Part shown: positions 1-11,427 of the stretch, piece by piece
How the letters are laid out: every line of letters begins with the position of its first letter
Numbering within the stretch: position 1 is the first letter of the stretch
DNA from: Megaustenia siamemsis
Taxonomy: Eukaryota > Mollusca > Gastropoda > Stylommatophora > Ariophantidae
DNA length: 64,000 nt
Assembly (NCBI GenBank): GCA_032433765.1
Contig: JAVIAB010000041.1
Location: 74,360,232-74,424,231, forward strand
Reading direction: 5' to 3'
Program-made: the position numbers and the translations under genes
Notes under the pieces: model-generated
Database searches by the model: none
Told to the model about the DNA's origin: nothing
What the model saw: only the letters and a program-made list of their open reading frames with translations

Positions 1-590
1 CGGCTTTGTCCGGCTTAGTCCGGCTTTGGCCGGACTGTCTTCGACCATTTAGACAGTTAGTAGTTTTCAGTTTTAAGTTAGTTGAGAAGTTATTAAGGAA
101 CAGACAAGAGAGTAATAGTAAGAGGCAGTTAGAATCATAAATGTAGACTAGTCAAGCTTAGAGTAGAGAACATAGGAAAAGATAGCAGTGACATAGGAAA
201 TTAGTTGAGCAGTAGTCAACCAGAATAGTGAATGAGGACATAGAGAACATTTAGTTGTGAAAGTCTTGTTAAGAGTTTTCACGTTTGTGTTTCTCAGAGA
301 ACAAAGTAATAAGTAAGTTGTGAGAGAGATTAATTTTTATTATATGCACTTATGGACAGTTCAATAGCTATTCGGTGGTAACCTCCTGAATGTCCAGAAT
401 TAATGAACAGTAGTTCTTAGATAAGTACTTCCGATATAAATGTATCACGTGCCATGTTAAAGATCAATAAACTTGAATATAAATTATGACTGAGAATAGT
501 CTGTGTGGATGAACGTTGTTGACTATAAATGTGATGTGAACAACGAACATTAAAATCAAATAAATAAACATACAGCTATTACAGTGCGGT
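1..590. other. Left-edge intergenic or intronic DNA, unassigned
   Basis: No coding exon is seen here. A 10-bp CGGCTTNGTC-like motif is repeated three times at the extreme left edge (1-33). An AATAAA hexamer lies at 466-471. The stretch could be the end of a repeat such as an LTR or a 3' UTR, but no partner copy exists in the window, so this is not claimed. Confidence 0.3.
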
Positions 591-599
591 ATAATTTGG

Positions 600-1012
600 T
601 CTGTCTCTGGTCATTTGTTTCCTTTTGTTTCCATAAAATTCTTTATATTTTTCTATAAATCCACATTTTAAAGGCTTCAATTTTCTGTTCTGTTTTCTTG
701 TTTATTGTCCATGTTTCTGCACCATACAGGAAAGTTGAGAATACACATCATTTTGCTATTCTTAGCTTTAGCCCTGGTGTTATTTACTTTGAAGTTAATA
801 TATTTTTCTCGGCATATGAAAGGCTTTTTGCCATTCCTTTTCTTTTGTTTATTTCAGTTTTACATTTTCCATCACTGGTTATATTATGTCCGAAGCAATT
901 GTAGTTTTGATCAGTCTACAGATCCTTCAACTTTGATATCCACTTCTAGGTTTTGAGTATTATCTTTGTTTATGATCATATTTTTTGTATTTTTGATATT
1001 CATATTTAATAA
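600..1012 (-). mobile_element. LINE-B fragment (post-RT tail)
   Basis: Read on the minus strand this matches the post-reverse-transcriptase part of the LINE-B copies at 4930-5700 and 31446-31975, including the segment coding the ETWTIDKKTEQKIEAFE-like motif. It is frameshifted and interrupted by stops. It lies about 55 bp upstream of CUB exon C0. Confidence 0.7.
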
Positions 1013-1068
1013 AATCATGACAATGAACTGAAGCAAAATTAAAATTATTTCAATTTTGTCATCCCTAG

Positions 1069-1233
1069 GAAGCGAAAGCTACTCTCCCCTGCTGACAAAA
1101 TTGTGTGGTCAAATTTTGAATGCAACGGTCATAGTAAGCACTGGCCGCTCCATGACTGTAAAGTTTCATTCTGATTACTCCGTCAGCAACAAAGGCTTCA
1201 AATTTCAGTACACGTCTCAGAGCAGTAACTTAG
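1069..1233 (+). CDS. CUB exon C0 (third exon of a type II CUB)
   Basis: The exon is 165 bp (55 codons, phase 1-1), between acceptor CCCTAG and donor GTAATG. It encodes the last third of a CUB domain: LTKLCG with the fourth CUB cysteine, the MTVKFHSDYS strand with the conserved aspartate, and GFKFQYTSQS. It contains an N-glycosylation sequon (NAT). It resembles C2 and C3 more than C1, C4 and C5, which places it with the type II CUBs. Its A and B exons must lie upstream of the window. No stop or indel is seen. Confidence 0.85.
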
Positions 1234-1599
1234 GTAATGTCAGTGATAGGTTCATAAACAAATTCATGCTAAATAGATAATGAATGAGAGGGGGTATACA
1301 GTTTACAACCTTAAGATAAAATAAGTAACAAAGTATTAGTCATTGTTGCAGCATTAATATCATACACTGTTACGATAATAATAGACTCTTCGTACTGTTA
1401 AAAAATGTACGTTGTCTAGTTGATGAATGATCACGATAAGTTTGGCAGATATAATCTTTGGTAGTCAGTAGGGCTTCATTACTGCAGGAGACAAAGAAGA
1501 CTGGTAAATAAATATAGAACAATGGTCATTAAGTACTACATTTGAGGGTATAAATTGAGGAAGATGTATAGATGGATATAGTGGGGAATATATGGGAAT

Positions 1600-2235
1600 A
1601 TGATGAGGGTATATAAGCTGCACCAACGGTATCCTTTTATATGGCAGTGAATCATGGGCAACTTATGTAAAGCAGTAGAGAAGGCTAAATGCATTCCATA
1701 TGTGAAGCCAGCACCGTATGCTTGGTGTCACGTGGAAGGACAAAGTGACAAACGTGGAGGCCCTCACTCGTGCAGGCCTTCCTAACATCTGCACACAGCT
1801 CAAACAACATAGGCATGGCCACTTACACCATATGAAAGATGACTGTGGACCAAATGACATACTTTATGGACAATTAATAGATGGCTAAAGAACTAGGTAG
1901 CCCACCCAAAACTCCTATTTATAGACATATGTAAACATGTCATGAAAAATCTCAATATAAACCCTACAGCCTGGAAAGAAGTAGTTGATGACCACACTCT
2001 TTGGAAACACACTATAACGCTCCAAATCAAACAAGAAGTAGTTGATGACCACACTCTTTGGAAACACACTATAAAGCTCCAAATCAAACAAGAAGTAGTT
2101 GATGACCACAATCTTTGGAAACACACTATAAAGCTCCAAATCAAACAAGAAGTAGTTGATGACCACAATCTTTGGAAACACACTATAAAGCTCCAAATCA
2201 AACAAGAAGTAGATGGATTCATTGAAAAAAGATAA
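1600..2235 (+). mobile_element. LINE-K fragment (C-terminal tail of RT ORF)
   Basis: Frameshifted translation shows the usual post-RT landmarks in order: LLYGSESWAT (about 1632), GVTWKDKVTNVEAL (about 1728), a GHLHHMKDD-like stretch, ILYGQLIDG (about 1860) and the terminal AWKEVVDDHTLWKHT (about 1970). Frameshifts and stops show it is dead. It lies in the intron after exon C0. The terminal motif has been amplified into the 57-bp array. Confidence 0.7.
1978..2213 (+). repeat. 57-bp tandem repeat, 4 units, in frame (19 codons)
   Basis: Units start at 1978, 2035, 2092 and 2149, followed by a partial unit at 2206. The spacing is exactly 57 bp. On the plus strand each unit reads EVVDDHTLWKHTIKLQIKQ, the last residues of the LINE-K protein. 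The minus strand is also open. Units differ by only a few substitutions. Confidence 0.95.
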
Positions 2236-2399
2236 TCCAGTGAGAAAGACAAGGAAAAAATAACATTTTCTAAGGGCAACTGTGACTGACTGAAGCTATT
2301 ACTTCTGTTAGTGATGCGACTGCAAGGATGATGATGCTCATCTGTCAGCCAACTAATTAGGTGCTTGGCTGATAAAATAACCAACTAACTGAATTAAGC

Positions 2400-2760
2400 A
2401 TTTAAAGTAGAAACGTCATCAGAGCAGTACTGACACATCCAAGGGTGATCTGATCTTCTGATCAAAATGTCCAGCAACACACAGCGACTATTTGGTATCA
2501 GTTCGGTGTTGGTTGACAAGTCTTCTCATTTTGCCAAAATATCGCTCTGTTCTAGTAATATCTGTTTCACTCTCAGCTCACATATTCTAGATAGTGATGT
2601 ATTTGTACTTATGTCAAAATCCCTTGTTCCAACCATCTCTCAATGACTGTTAATGATATCTACCTGATCAATTGGCTCTCCATCAGTTAAGTTTGCCAAA
2701 CAGGCATGTCAGTACATGCCCTCAATTCCAACATACATGAACGTGATACTTCCAAATAAC
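2400..2760 (-). mobile_element. LINE-J remnant (region after RNase H), minus strand
   Basis: The reverse complement aligns with 30480-30840 and, more loosely, with the RNase H-bearing copy at 26320-26960. It lies in the intron after C0 at a place matching the 30.5 kb copy after C3, so it appears to have been duplicated with the CUB cassette. Confidence 0.55.
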
Positions 2761-2921
2761 AAAGTAATCTAAATTAAATGAAACTAAACTAATTAATGAA
2801 CTACCTGTCTAACTAATAAACAAATTAACCAAAATTAAAGTGAACTAAACTGACTGACTATCTTAATAAGCAACTGAATAAACTGATTTTGGTTGTTTCC
2901 TTCTGATGTCGGATATGTATG

Positions 2922-2925
<4 letters not shown>

Positions 2926-2973
<48 letters not shown>
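2926..2973. repeat. (TA)n microsatellite
   Basis: Uninterrupted AT/TA dinucleotides, preceded by a GTAT repeat. No coding signal is present. Confidence 0.95.
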
Positions 2974-2975
<2 letters not shown>

Positions 2976-3069
2976 CTTTTACCATTTTTACAATCCCATT
3001 ATTAATCATTTTAAACTGACAATTACATTCTCAACATTACTATCTAAAACCCACTTTTTGTGGCCTCCA

Positions 3070-3215
3070 ACGATTATCATACATGTTGTCTGATTGTCCA
3101 GGATTCACATCTATATGACAGGACTTGTTTCACAGAGCTCTGAAGAGCTGTTTTGTTAATTCATATTTTCCCTCGTTCTTTAGAATGTATCCTTTGTATG
3201 AGCTATTGCACGAAC
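3070..3215 (-). mobile_element. Short LINE post-RT fragment
   Basis: On the minus strand a stretch reads LSYRCESWTIRQ, the usual 'LTYG.E.WT' landmark at the start of LINE post-RT tails. Flanks are degenerate and the family cannot be set. Confidence 0.45.
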
Positions 3216-3309
3216 TATTCTTATGTAAATCTATTAATTAAAATTAACAATTTTCCTGGATAATTGAATTTATTATTCATTTTTCTTAGTTGCATTATAT
3301 GTCTTTCAT

Positions 3310-3880
3310 ATGGGATCTGTAGTAACTAACAATGGAGACTGTCAGAAAGTGATCAAAAAAGAGATTAGCAATAGCAGCACACAAATTAAATGTCACAAAG
3401 AAGATGTAGCAAATACTAGCAAGGTAATAAAATTAAAATTACAGAGGGCATGTATCTTCTCGATAGCAACATGTGTTTGTGAATCATTTACTATCTCGCA
3501 AAGAGCAAAGAAGAAAATTGATTTATTCGAAATAAAATGCGACGGAAAAAAATTCTTAAGATACCTTGGATAAGGAAAAAGAGCAATGAAGTACATACTA
3601 CAAGATTCAAAAATAAAAAAAAAATGGTTTATAAACATAATTATAAAGTGGACATTCAAATACTAATGCCACAACAAAGATAACAACCGACTGGAAAGAA
3701 CAATAGTGGATGGCATAGTTCCTGGGCGTCGCATCGGGGCAAACCAAGAAGAAGGTGGTTTCAAGACATCAAGGAGACCTTGAACAGAAGAAGTGGGAGA
3801 TCTGACTTGAGACAGTGATTCTTTCAGACGAGCTATGGTGAATGCAACGTTCTGCAAATGACATGAGACCTGATGACAAT
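3310..3880 (+). mobile_element. LINE-L fragment (post-RT tail)
   Basis: Read on the plus strand with frameshifts it gives CESFTISQRAKKKIDLFEIKC, then IRKKSNE, and at about 3725-3770 GRRIGANQEEGGFKTSR in one frame or the GKPRRRWFQDIKETL motif in another. These are landmarks of a LINE protein C-terminus. Several frames are broken. Confidence 0.6.
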
Positions 3881-4929
3881 GATTTTCATAATTTTTTTTT
3901 AAATTGTACTTTTAGGAGTTGTCTTTTTATTTAATACAAACAATGCCTCTGTTTTTATTGTATGTTGAGGTGAAGACTAATGTATTATTATAATGCTAAT
4001 AATAGAGGTTAAAACATCAAATGAATGTGTCTCAAAAGTGACAAAATAATGCAAAATCATTGAACTGGTAAAATACATTGTTCAAATAGTTAATATTGAA
4101 AGTAATTGAGATATTCGCGAGGTAGGACTGGAAATGTTAAAACAGTAAGGGCCAAGTGACATCTGTTGAAGAAACCCATGATAATATGAGACGGCCCACA
4201 TTTCTCATAGAACTAAATGAACACCATGTAACCTGAGTTAGAACATTCCACATTCATTAACTGACATGTAGTTTCAACCTTTCCACACTAAAGTTCATGA
4301 ACTCAGAGCTTGAGTTTAAGAATTCAACAGATATTGCTTAGATGGCATGAGGTCGTTGGGCACTAACTTACTTGTCTTAACTAAATGACATGCCAAGAAA
4401 CATAGACAGTAAATTTAGAGGGTTCATAATGTTAGTGGAAAGCAGAAAGACCAATACAAGATATAAGGAAGAGGAGAAAACCGGGCATCAGAATCTCATT
4501 AGGTGGAAATCAGGCACATGTAGGCGATTAGAGATTGGTAGAAAAAGAGTAAAGATATCGAAGACTTAGATGAGTATCAGTAAGGCGAGTGATGATTCAG
4601 CATACAGTTTCCACAGCTCTAGTGTTTCATAAATGAGACTAAAAGTGCCTGCATTATACTTGAGGTATGCACTTTAATTATCTCTAGTCAGTGCTGTTGC
4701 TTTCCAATATCACTGAATGAACAATAACAACTGGTATCATATGCTTCTAAACTAGATCAGGCACATCATGTTGTCAAGCACGAATCTGCTAACGATGCTG
4801 ATATTTTAATGTTGAAAGTCGTAGAGAAACGGTGAATAAAGTATACAGATCCTTGATGATTATTCGTTTTGTTCTCACATTATTTTGTTCAGGATTGCTA
4901 CCGATTTCCCGCATTGATACAATGTATCA
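3881..4929. other. Intron; old duplicate of the intron before CUB4
   Basis: No exon is seen. From about 4270 to 4920 the sequence is diverged but collinear with 34810-35670 (shared stretches around 'agctctagtgtttcataa' and 'tgttgctt..tttccaat'). CUB1 and CUB4 cassettes therefore share upstream intron ancestry. Confidence 0.6.
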
Positions 4930-5700
4930 TCATCATTGAGTGCCGTCTCCGCATCGAAGGTTGGATACCATGGAGCGCCATTCCACTATGTCTCTTGCTA
5001 TGATGGTGTAGATTGTCATAGGTTGACTTGTCCATCTAATGATTTTACTAGTCCATGTTAGTCTTGGTCTGCCTCTTTTACCTTGTATTTTCCCTTCCAA
5101 TATTACTTTTATTAGGCTGTAGTTCTTTTAACATGCCCCAAAAATTTCATTTGTCTTGTTCTAATTGTGTTTAGCAGGTCTCTTTTTATTTTTAGCTGTT
5201 TTAAAATTTCATAGTTCGTTTTCTTTTCTTTCCATCCAATTCTACCTATTCTTCTATAAATCCACATTTCAAAGGCTTCAATTTTCTGTTCTGTTTTCTT
5301 GTCTATTGTCCATGTTTCTGCACCATACAGGAATATTGAGAAGACGTAACATTTTGCTATTCTTAGTTTCAGCACTGCTGTTATTTGTTTCTTTGTTAGT
5401 ATATTTTTCATGGCATTAAAATTACTTTTTGCAATACTTATTCTTTTGTTTATTTCAGTTGTACATTTTCCATCACTAGTTATAGTGTGTCCCAGGTAGT
5501 TGTATCTCTGAACTGTCTCCAGGTGTATTCCTTCAACTTTGATATTTATATAATTCTTAGATATTGTAGGTCTTGAGAATTTCCTTTGTTTATGATCATA
5601 GTTTTAGTCTTTTTGATATTCATATCTAGTCCATATATTTTGCTTGTCATATTTATTACATTAAGAAATTGTTGTAGATCTTTAATGTATACACATTTTA
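4930..5700 (-). mobile_element. LINE-B copy, 3' end with ATC tail
   Basis: The minus strand encodes a post-RT tail: LFLYGAETWT, KTEQKIEAFEMWIYRRIGRIGW, and RQMKFLGHVKR. The 3' terminus at about 4930 runs into a short ATC repeat, as in the other LINE-B copies. The 5' side is truncated. It interrupts the intron sequence shared with the CUB4 region. Confidence 0.75.
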
Positions 5701-5996
5701 TTTCATGTATTTATTTAATATGTCAAAATATGCCACTTATCTAAATTTCTATACCAGAAAGAGCTGACATTTATTTCTCTATTTCTTCACTTCCTAATGT
5801 ACCCTTTCGGCTGTCAAAGAAGATACAAAGTTCTAGTTCTCACTCTTTTGGTGGCTTCACTCATTGTCAATTGATGCTGTTGTAAAGTTTTGTTTTTTTT
5901 TAAATGTAGTCTGTCACTCTTACTCTGGGTCTAACTCTACTCATCTCCCTTCTCCTCTTTTATTATAAGCTTTGTATGGTAAGGAATCGTACGCCA

Positions 5997-8900
5997 TTCT
6001 TTCTAGAAGGACAAACCAGTTTATTTGTTGTTTCTGTATGTAACTTAGTACTAGTTCAATGCCTACTCTTTCTAGATGGACAAACCAGTTTATTTGTTGT
6101 TTCTGTATGTAACTTAGGACTAGTTCAATGCCTACTCTTTCTAGATGGACAAACCAGCTTATTTGTTGTTTCTGTATGTAACTTAGGACTAGTTCAATGC
6201 CTACTCTTTCTAGAAGGACAAACCAGTTTATTTGTTGTTTCTGTATGTAACTTAGGACTAGTTCAATGCCTACTCTTTCTAGAAGGACAAACCAGTTTAT
6301 TTGTTGTTTCTGTATGTAACTTAGGACTAGTTCAATGCCTACTCTTTCTAGAAGGACAAACCAGTTTATTTGTTGTTTCTGTATGTAACTTAGGACTAGT
6401 TCAATGCCTACTCTTTCTAGATGGACAAACCAGCTTATTTGTTGTTTCTGTATGTAACTTAGGACTAGTTCAATGCCTACTCTTTCTAGATGGACAAACC
6501 AGCTTATTTGTTGTTTCTGTATGTAACTTAGGACTAGTTCAATGCCTACTCTTTCTAGATGGACAAACCAGCTTATTTGTTGTTTCTGTATGTAACTTAG
6601 GACTAGTTCAATGCCTACTCTTTCTAGAAGGACAAACCAGTTTATTTGTTGTTTCTGTATGTAACTTAGGACTAGTTCAATGCCTACTCTTTCTAGAAGG
6701 ACAAACCAGTTTATTTGTTGTTTCTGTATGTAACTTAGGACTAGTTCAATGCCTACTCTTTCTAGAAGGACGAACCAGTTTATTTGTTGTTTCTGTATGT
6801 AACTTAGGACTAGTTCAATGCCTACTCTTTCTAGAAGGACAAACCAGTTTATTTGTTGTTTCTGTATGTAACTTAGGACTAGTTCAATGCCTACTCTTTC
6901 TAGAAGGACAAACCAGTTTATTTGTTGTTTCTGTATGTAACTTAGGACTAGTTCAATGCCTACTCTTTCTAGAAGGACAAACCAGTTTATTTGTTGTTTC
7001 TGTATGTAACTTAGGACTAGTTCAATGCCTACTCTTTCTAGAAGGACAAACCAGTTTATTTGTTGTTTCTGTATGTAACTTAGGACTAGTTCAATGCCTA
7101 CTCTTTCTAGAAGGACAAACCAGTTTATTTGTTGTTTCTGTATGTAACTTAGGACTAGTTCAATGCCTACTCTTTCTAGAAGGACAAACCAGCTTATTTG
7201 TTGTTTCTGTATGTAACTTAGGACTAGTTCAATGCCTACTCTTTCTAGATGGACAAACCAGTTTATTTGTTGTTTCTGTATGTAACTTAGGACTAGTTCA
7301 ATGCCTACTCTTTCTAGAAGGACAAACCAGTTTATTTGTTGTTCCTCTATGTAACTTAGGACTAGTTCAATGCCTACTCTTTCTAGAAAGACAAACCAGT
7401 TTATTTGTTGTTTCTGTATGTAACTTAGGACTAGTTCAATGCCTACTCTTTCTAGATGGACAAACCAGTTTATTTGTTGTTTCTGTATGTAACTTAGGAC
7501 TAGTTCAATGCCTACTCTTTCTAGAAGGACAAACCAGTTTATTTGTTGTTTCTGTATGTAACTTAGGACTAGTTCAATGCCTACTCTTTCTAGAAGGACA
7601 AACCAGTTTATTTGTTGATTCTGTATGTAACTTAGGACTAGTTCAATGCCTACTCTTTCTAGAAGGACAAACCAGTTTATTTGTTGTTTCTGTATGTAAC
7701 TTAGGACTAGTTCAATGCCTACTCTTTCTAGAAGGACAAACCAGCTTATTTGTTGTTTCTGTATGTAACTTAGGACTAGTTCAATGCCTACTCTTTCTAG
7801 AAGGACAAACCAGTTTATTTGTTGTTTCTGTATGTAACTTAGGACTAGTTCAATGCCTACTCTTTCTAAAAGGACAAACCAGTTTATTTGTTGTTTCTGT
7901 ATGTAACTTAGGACTAGTTCAATGCCTACTCTTTCTGGAAGGACAAACAGCTTATTTGTTGTTTCTGTATGTAACTTAGGACTAGTTCAATGCCTACTCT
8001 TTCTAGATGGACAAACCAGCTTATTTGTTGTTTCTGTATGTAACTTAGGACTAGTTCAATGCCTACTCTTTCTAGATGGACAAACCAGCTTATTTGTTGT
8101 TTCTGTATGTAACTTAGGACTAGTTCAATGCCTACTCTTTCTAGAAGGACAAACCAGTTTATTTGTTGTTTCTGTATGTAACTTAGGACTAGTTCAATGC
8201 CTACTCTTTCTAGAAGGACAAACCAGTTTATTTGTTGTTTCTGTATGTAACTTAGGACTAGTTCAATGCCTACTCTTTCTAGAAGGACGAACCAGTTTAT
8301 TTGTTGTTTCTGTATGTAACTTAGGACTAGTTCAATGCCTACTCTTTCTAGAAGGACAAACCAGTTTATTTGTTGTTTCTGTATGTAACTTAGGACTAGT
8401 TCAATGCCTACTCTTTCTAGAAGGACAAACCAGTTTATTTGTTGTTTCTGTATGTAACTTAGGACTAGTTCAATGCCTACTCTTTCTAGAAGGACAAACC
8501 AGTTTATTTGTTGTTTCTGTATGTAACTTAGGACTAGTTCAATGCCTACTCTTTCTAGAAGGACAAACCAGTTTATTTGTTGTTTCTGTATGTAACTTAG
8601 GACTAGTTCAATGCCTACTCTTTCTAGAAGGACAAACCAGTTTATTTGTTGTTTCTGTATGTAACTTAGGACTAGTTCAATGCCTACTCTTTCTAGAAGG
8701 ACAAACCAGCTTATTTGTTGTTTCTGTATGTAACTTAGGACTAGTTCAATGCCTACTCTTTCTAGATGGACAAACCAGTTTATTTGTTGTTTCTGTATGT
8801 AACTTAGGACTAGTTCAATGCCTACTCTTTCTAGAAGGACAAACCAGTTTATTTGTTGTTTCTGTATGTAACTTAGGACTAGTTCAATGCCTACTCTTTC

Positions 8901-11246
8901 TAGATGGACAAACCAGTTTATTTGTTGTTTCTGTATGTAACTTAGGACTAGTTCAATGCCTACTCTTTCTAGAAGGACAAACCAGTTTATTTGTTGTTTC
9001 TGTATGTAACTTAGGACTAGTTCAATGCCTACTCTTTCTAGAAGGACAAACCAGTTTATTTGTTGATTCTGTATGTAACTTAGGACTAGTTCAATGCCTA
9101 CTCTTTCTAGAAGGACAAACCAGTTTATTTGTTGTTTCTGTATGTAACTTAGGACTAGTTCAATGCCTACTCTTTCTAGAAGGACAAACCAGCTTATTTG
9201 TTGTTTCTGTATGTAACTTAGGACTAGTTCAATGCCTACTCTTTCTAGAAGGACAAACCAGTTTATTTGTTGTTTCTGTATGTAACTTAGGACTAGTTCA
9301 ATGCCTACTCTTTCTAAAAGGACAAACCAGTTTATTTGTTGTTTCTGTATGTAACTTAGGACTAGTTCAATGCCTACTCTTTCTGGAAGGACAAACCAGC
9401 TTATTTGTTGTTTCTGTATGTAACTTAGGACTAGTTCAATGCCTACTCTTTCTAGAAGGACAAACCAGTTTATTTGTTGTTTCTGTATGTAACTTAGGAC
9501 TATTTCAATGCCTACTCTTTCTAGAAGGATAACCAGTTTATTTGTTGTTTCTGTATGTAACTTAGTACTAGTTCAATGCCTACTCTTTCTAGAAGGACAA
9601 ACCAGTTTATTTGTTGTTTCTGTATGTAACTTAGGACTAGTTCAATGCCTACTCTTTCTAGAAGGACAAACCAGTTTATTTGTTGTTTCTGTATGTAACT
9701 TAGTACTAGTTCAATGCCTACTCTTTCTAGAAGGACAAACCAGTTTATTTGTTGTTTCTGTATGTAACTTAGGACTAGTTCAATGCCTACTCTTTCTAGA
9801 AGGACAAACCAGTTTATTTGTTGTTTCTGTATGTAACTTAGTACTAGTTCAATGCCTACTCTTTCTAGAAGGACAAACCAGTTTATTTGTTGTTTCTGTA
9901 TGTAACTTAGGACTAGTTCAATGCCTACTCTTTCTAGAAGGACAAACCAGCTTATTTGTTGTTTCTGTATGTAACTTAGTACTAGTTCAATGCCTACTCT
10001 TTCTAGAAGGACAAACCAGCTTATTTGTTGTTTCTGTATGTAACTTAGGACTAGTTCAATGCCTACTCTTTCTAGAAGGACAAACCAGCTTATTTGTTGT
10101 TTCTGTATGTAACTTAGGACTAGTTCAATGCCTACTCTTTCTAGAAGGACAAACCAGCTTATTTGTTGTTTCTGTATGTAACTTAGGACTAGTTCAATGC
10201 CTACTCTTTCTAGAAGGACAAACCAGCTTATTTGTTGTTTCTTTATGTAACTTAGGACTAGTTCAATGCCTACTCTTTCTAGAAGGACAAACCAGTTTAT
10301 TTGTTGTTTCTGTATGTAACTTAGGACTAGTTCAATGCCTACTCTTTCTAGAAGGACAAACCAGTTTATTTGTTGTTTCTGTATGTAACTTAGTACTAGT
10401 TCAATGCCTACTCTTTCTAGAAGGACAAACCAGTTTATTTGTTGTTTCTGTATGTAACTTAGGACTAGTTCAATGCCTACTCTTTCTAGAAGGACAAACC
10501 AGTTTATTTGTTGTTTCTGTATGTAACTTAGGACTAGTTCAATGCCTACTCTTTCTAGAAGGACAAACCAGTTTATTTGTTGTTTCTGTATGTAACTTAG
10601 GACTAGTTCAATGCCTACTCTTTCTAGAAGGACAAACCAGTTTATTTGTTATTTCTGTATGTAACTTAGTACTAGTTCAATGCCTACTCTTTCTAGAAGG
10701 ACAAACCAGTTTATTTGTTGTTTCTGTATGTAACTTAGTACTAGTTCAATGCCTACTCTTTCTAGAAGGACAAACCAGTTTATTTGTTATTTCTGTATGT
10801 AACTTAGTACTAGTTCAATGCCTACTCTTTCTAGAAGGACAAACCAGCTTATTTGTTGTTTCTGTATGTAACTTATGACTAGTTCAATGCCTACTCTTTC
10901 TAGAAGGACAAACCAGTTTATTTGTTGTTTCTGTATGTAACTTAGGACTAGTTCAATGCCTACTCTTTCTAGAAGGACAAACCAGTTTATTTGTTGTTTC
11001 TGTATGTAACTTAGGACTAGTTCAATGCCTACTCTTTCTAGAAGGACAAACCAGTTTATTTGTTGTTTCTGTATGTAACTTAGGACTAGTTCAATGCCTA
11101 CTCTTTCTAGAAGGACAAACCAGTTTATTTGTTGTTTCTGTATGTAACTTAGGACTAGTTCAATGCCTACTCTTTCTAGAAGGACAAACCAGTTTATTTG
11201 TTGTTTCTGTATGTAACTTAGGACTAGTTCAATGCCTACTCTTTCT
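5997..11246. repeat. 69-bp satellite, about 76 tandem copies
   Basis: The period is exactly 69 bp over 5.25 kb. Units differ by single substitutions (for example GAAGG/GATGG, GTTTA/GCTTA, TAGGAC/TAGTAC). Because 69 equals 23 codons and no stop falls in frame, both strands are open over long distances: plus reads FLEGQTSLFVVSVCNLGLVQ per unit, minus reads ERVGIELVLSYIQKQQINWF. Single-base deletions near 7948 and 9529 break the plus frame. The minus reading matches the C-terminal tail of LINE-E, and a single-copy homologue of the unit lies at 32920-32990. The long open frames are a by-product of period length, not a gene. Confidence 0.97.
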
Positions 11247-11427
11247 CTTATCATTTCTGATTCGGGCTTTTCTGATTACTGCAAACGTCTTTTCTCAGAT
11301 ATCGCATCTTTGTGGTGACAAGCTTTCTTTTATGCTTATACGTAAGTGACTATGCATCGTATTGGTAGCATAATGTTGCAATGAAAATATTCTGTACACG
11401 ATGTTTCTTATTGGCAATAGTATAATA

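Noticed and set aside
1..590. Possible LTR at the left edge (AATAAA, repeated CCGGCTT motif)
   Set aside because: No second LTR, primer site or coding region in view.
5976..10878. Three long plus-strand open frames (667, 536 and 456 codons) that look like a repetitive membrane protein
   Set aside because: They are the 69-bp satellite read through. The period is 23 codons, frames stop at single-base gaps, the opposite strand is also open, and the minus reading matches a LINE tail.
5997..11246. CRISPR-like array
   Set aside because: The repeats are directly joined with no unique spacers, in a eukaryotic intron.
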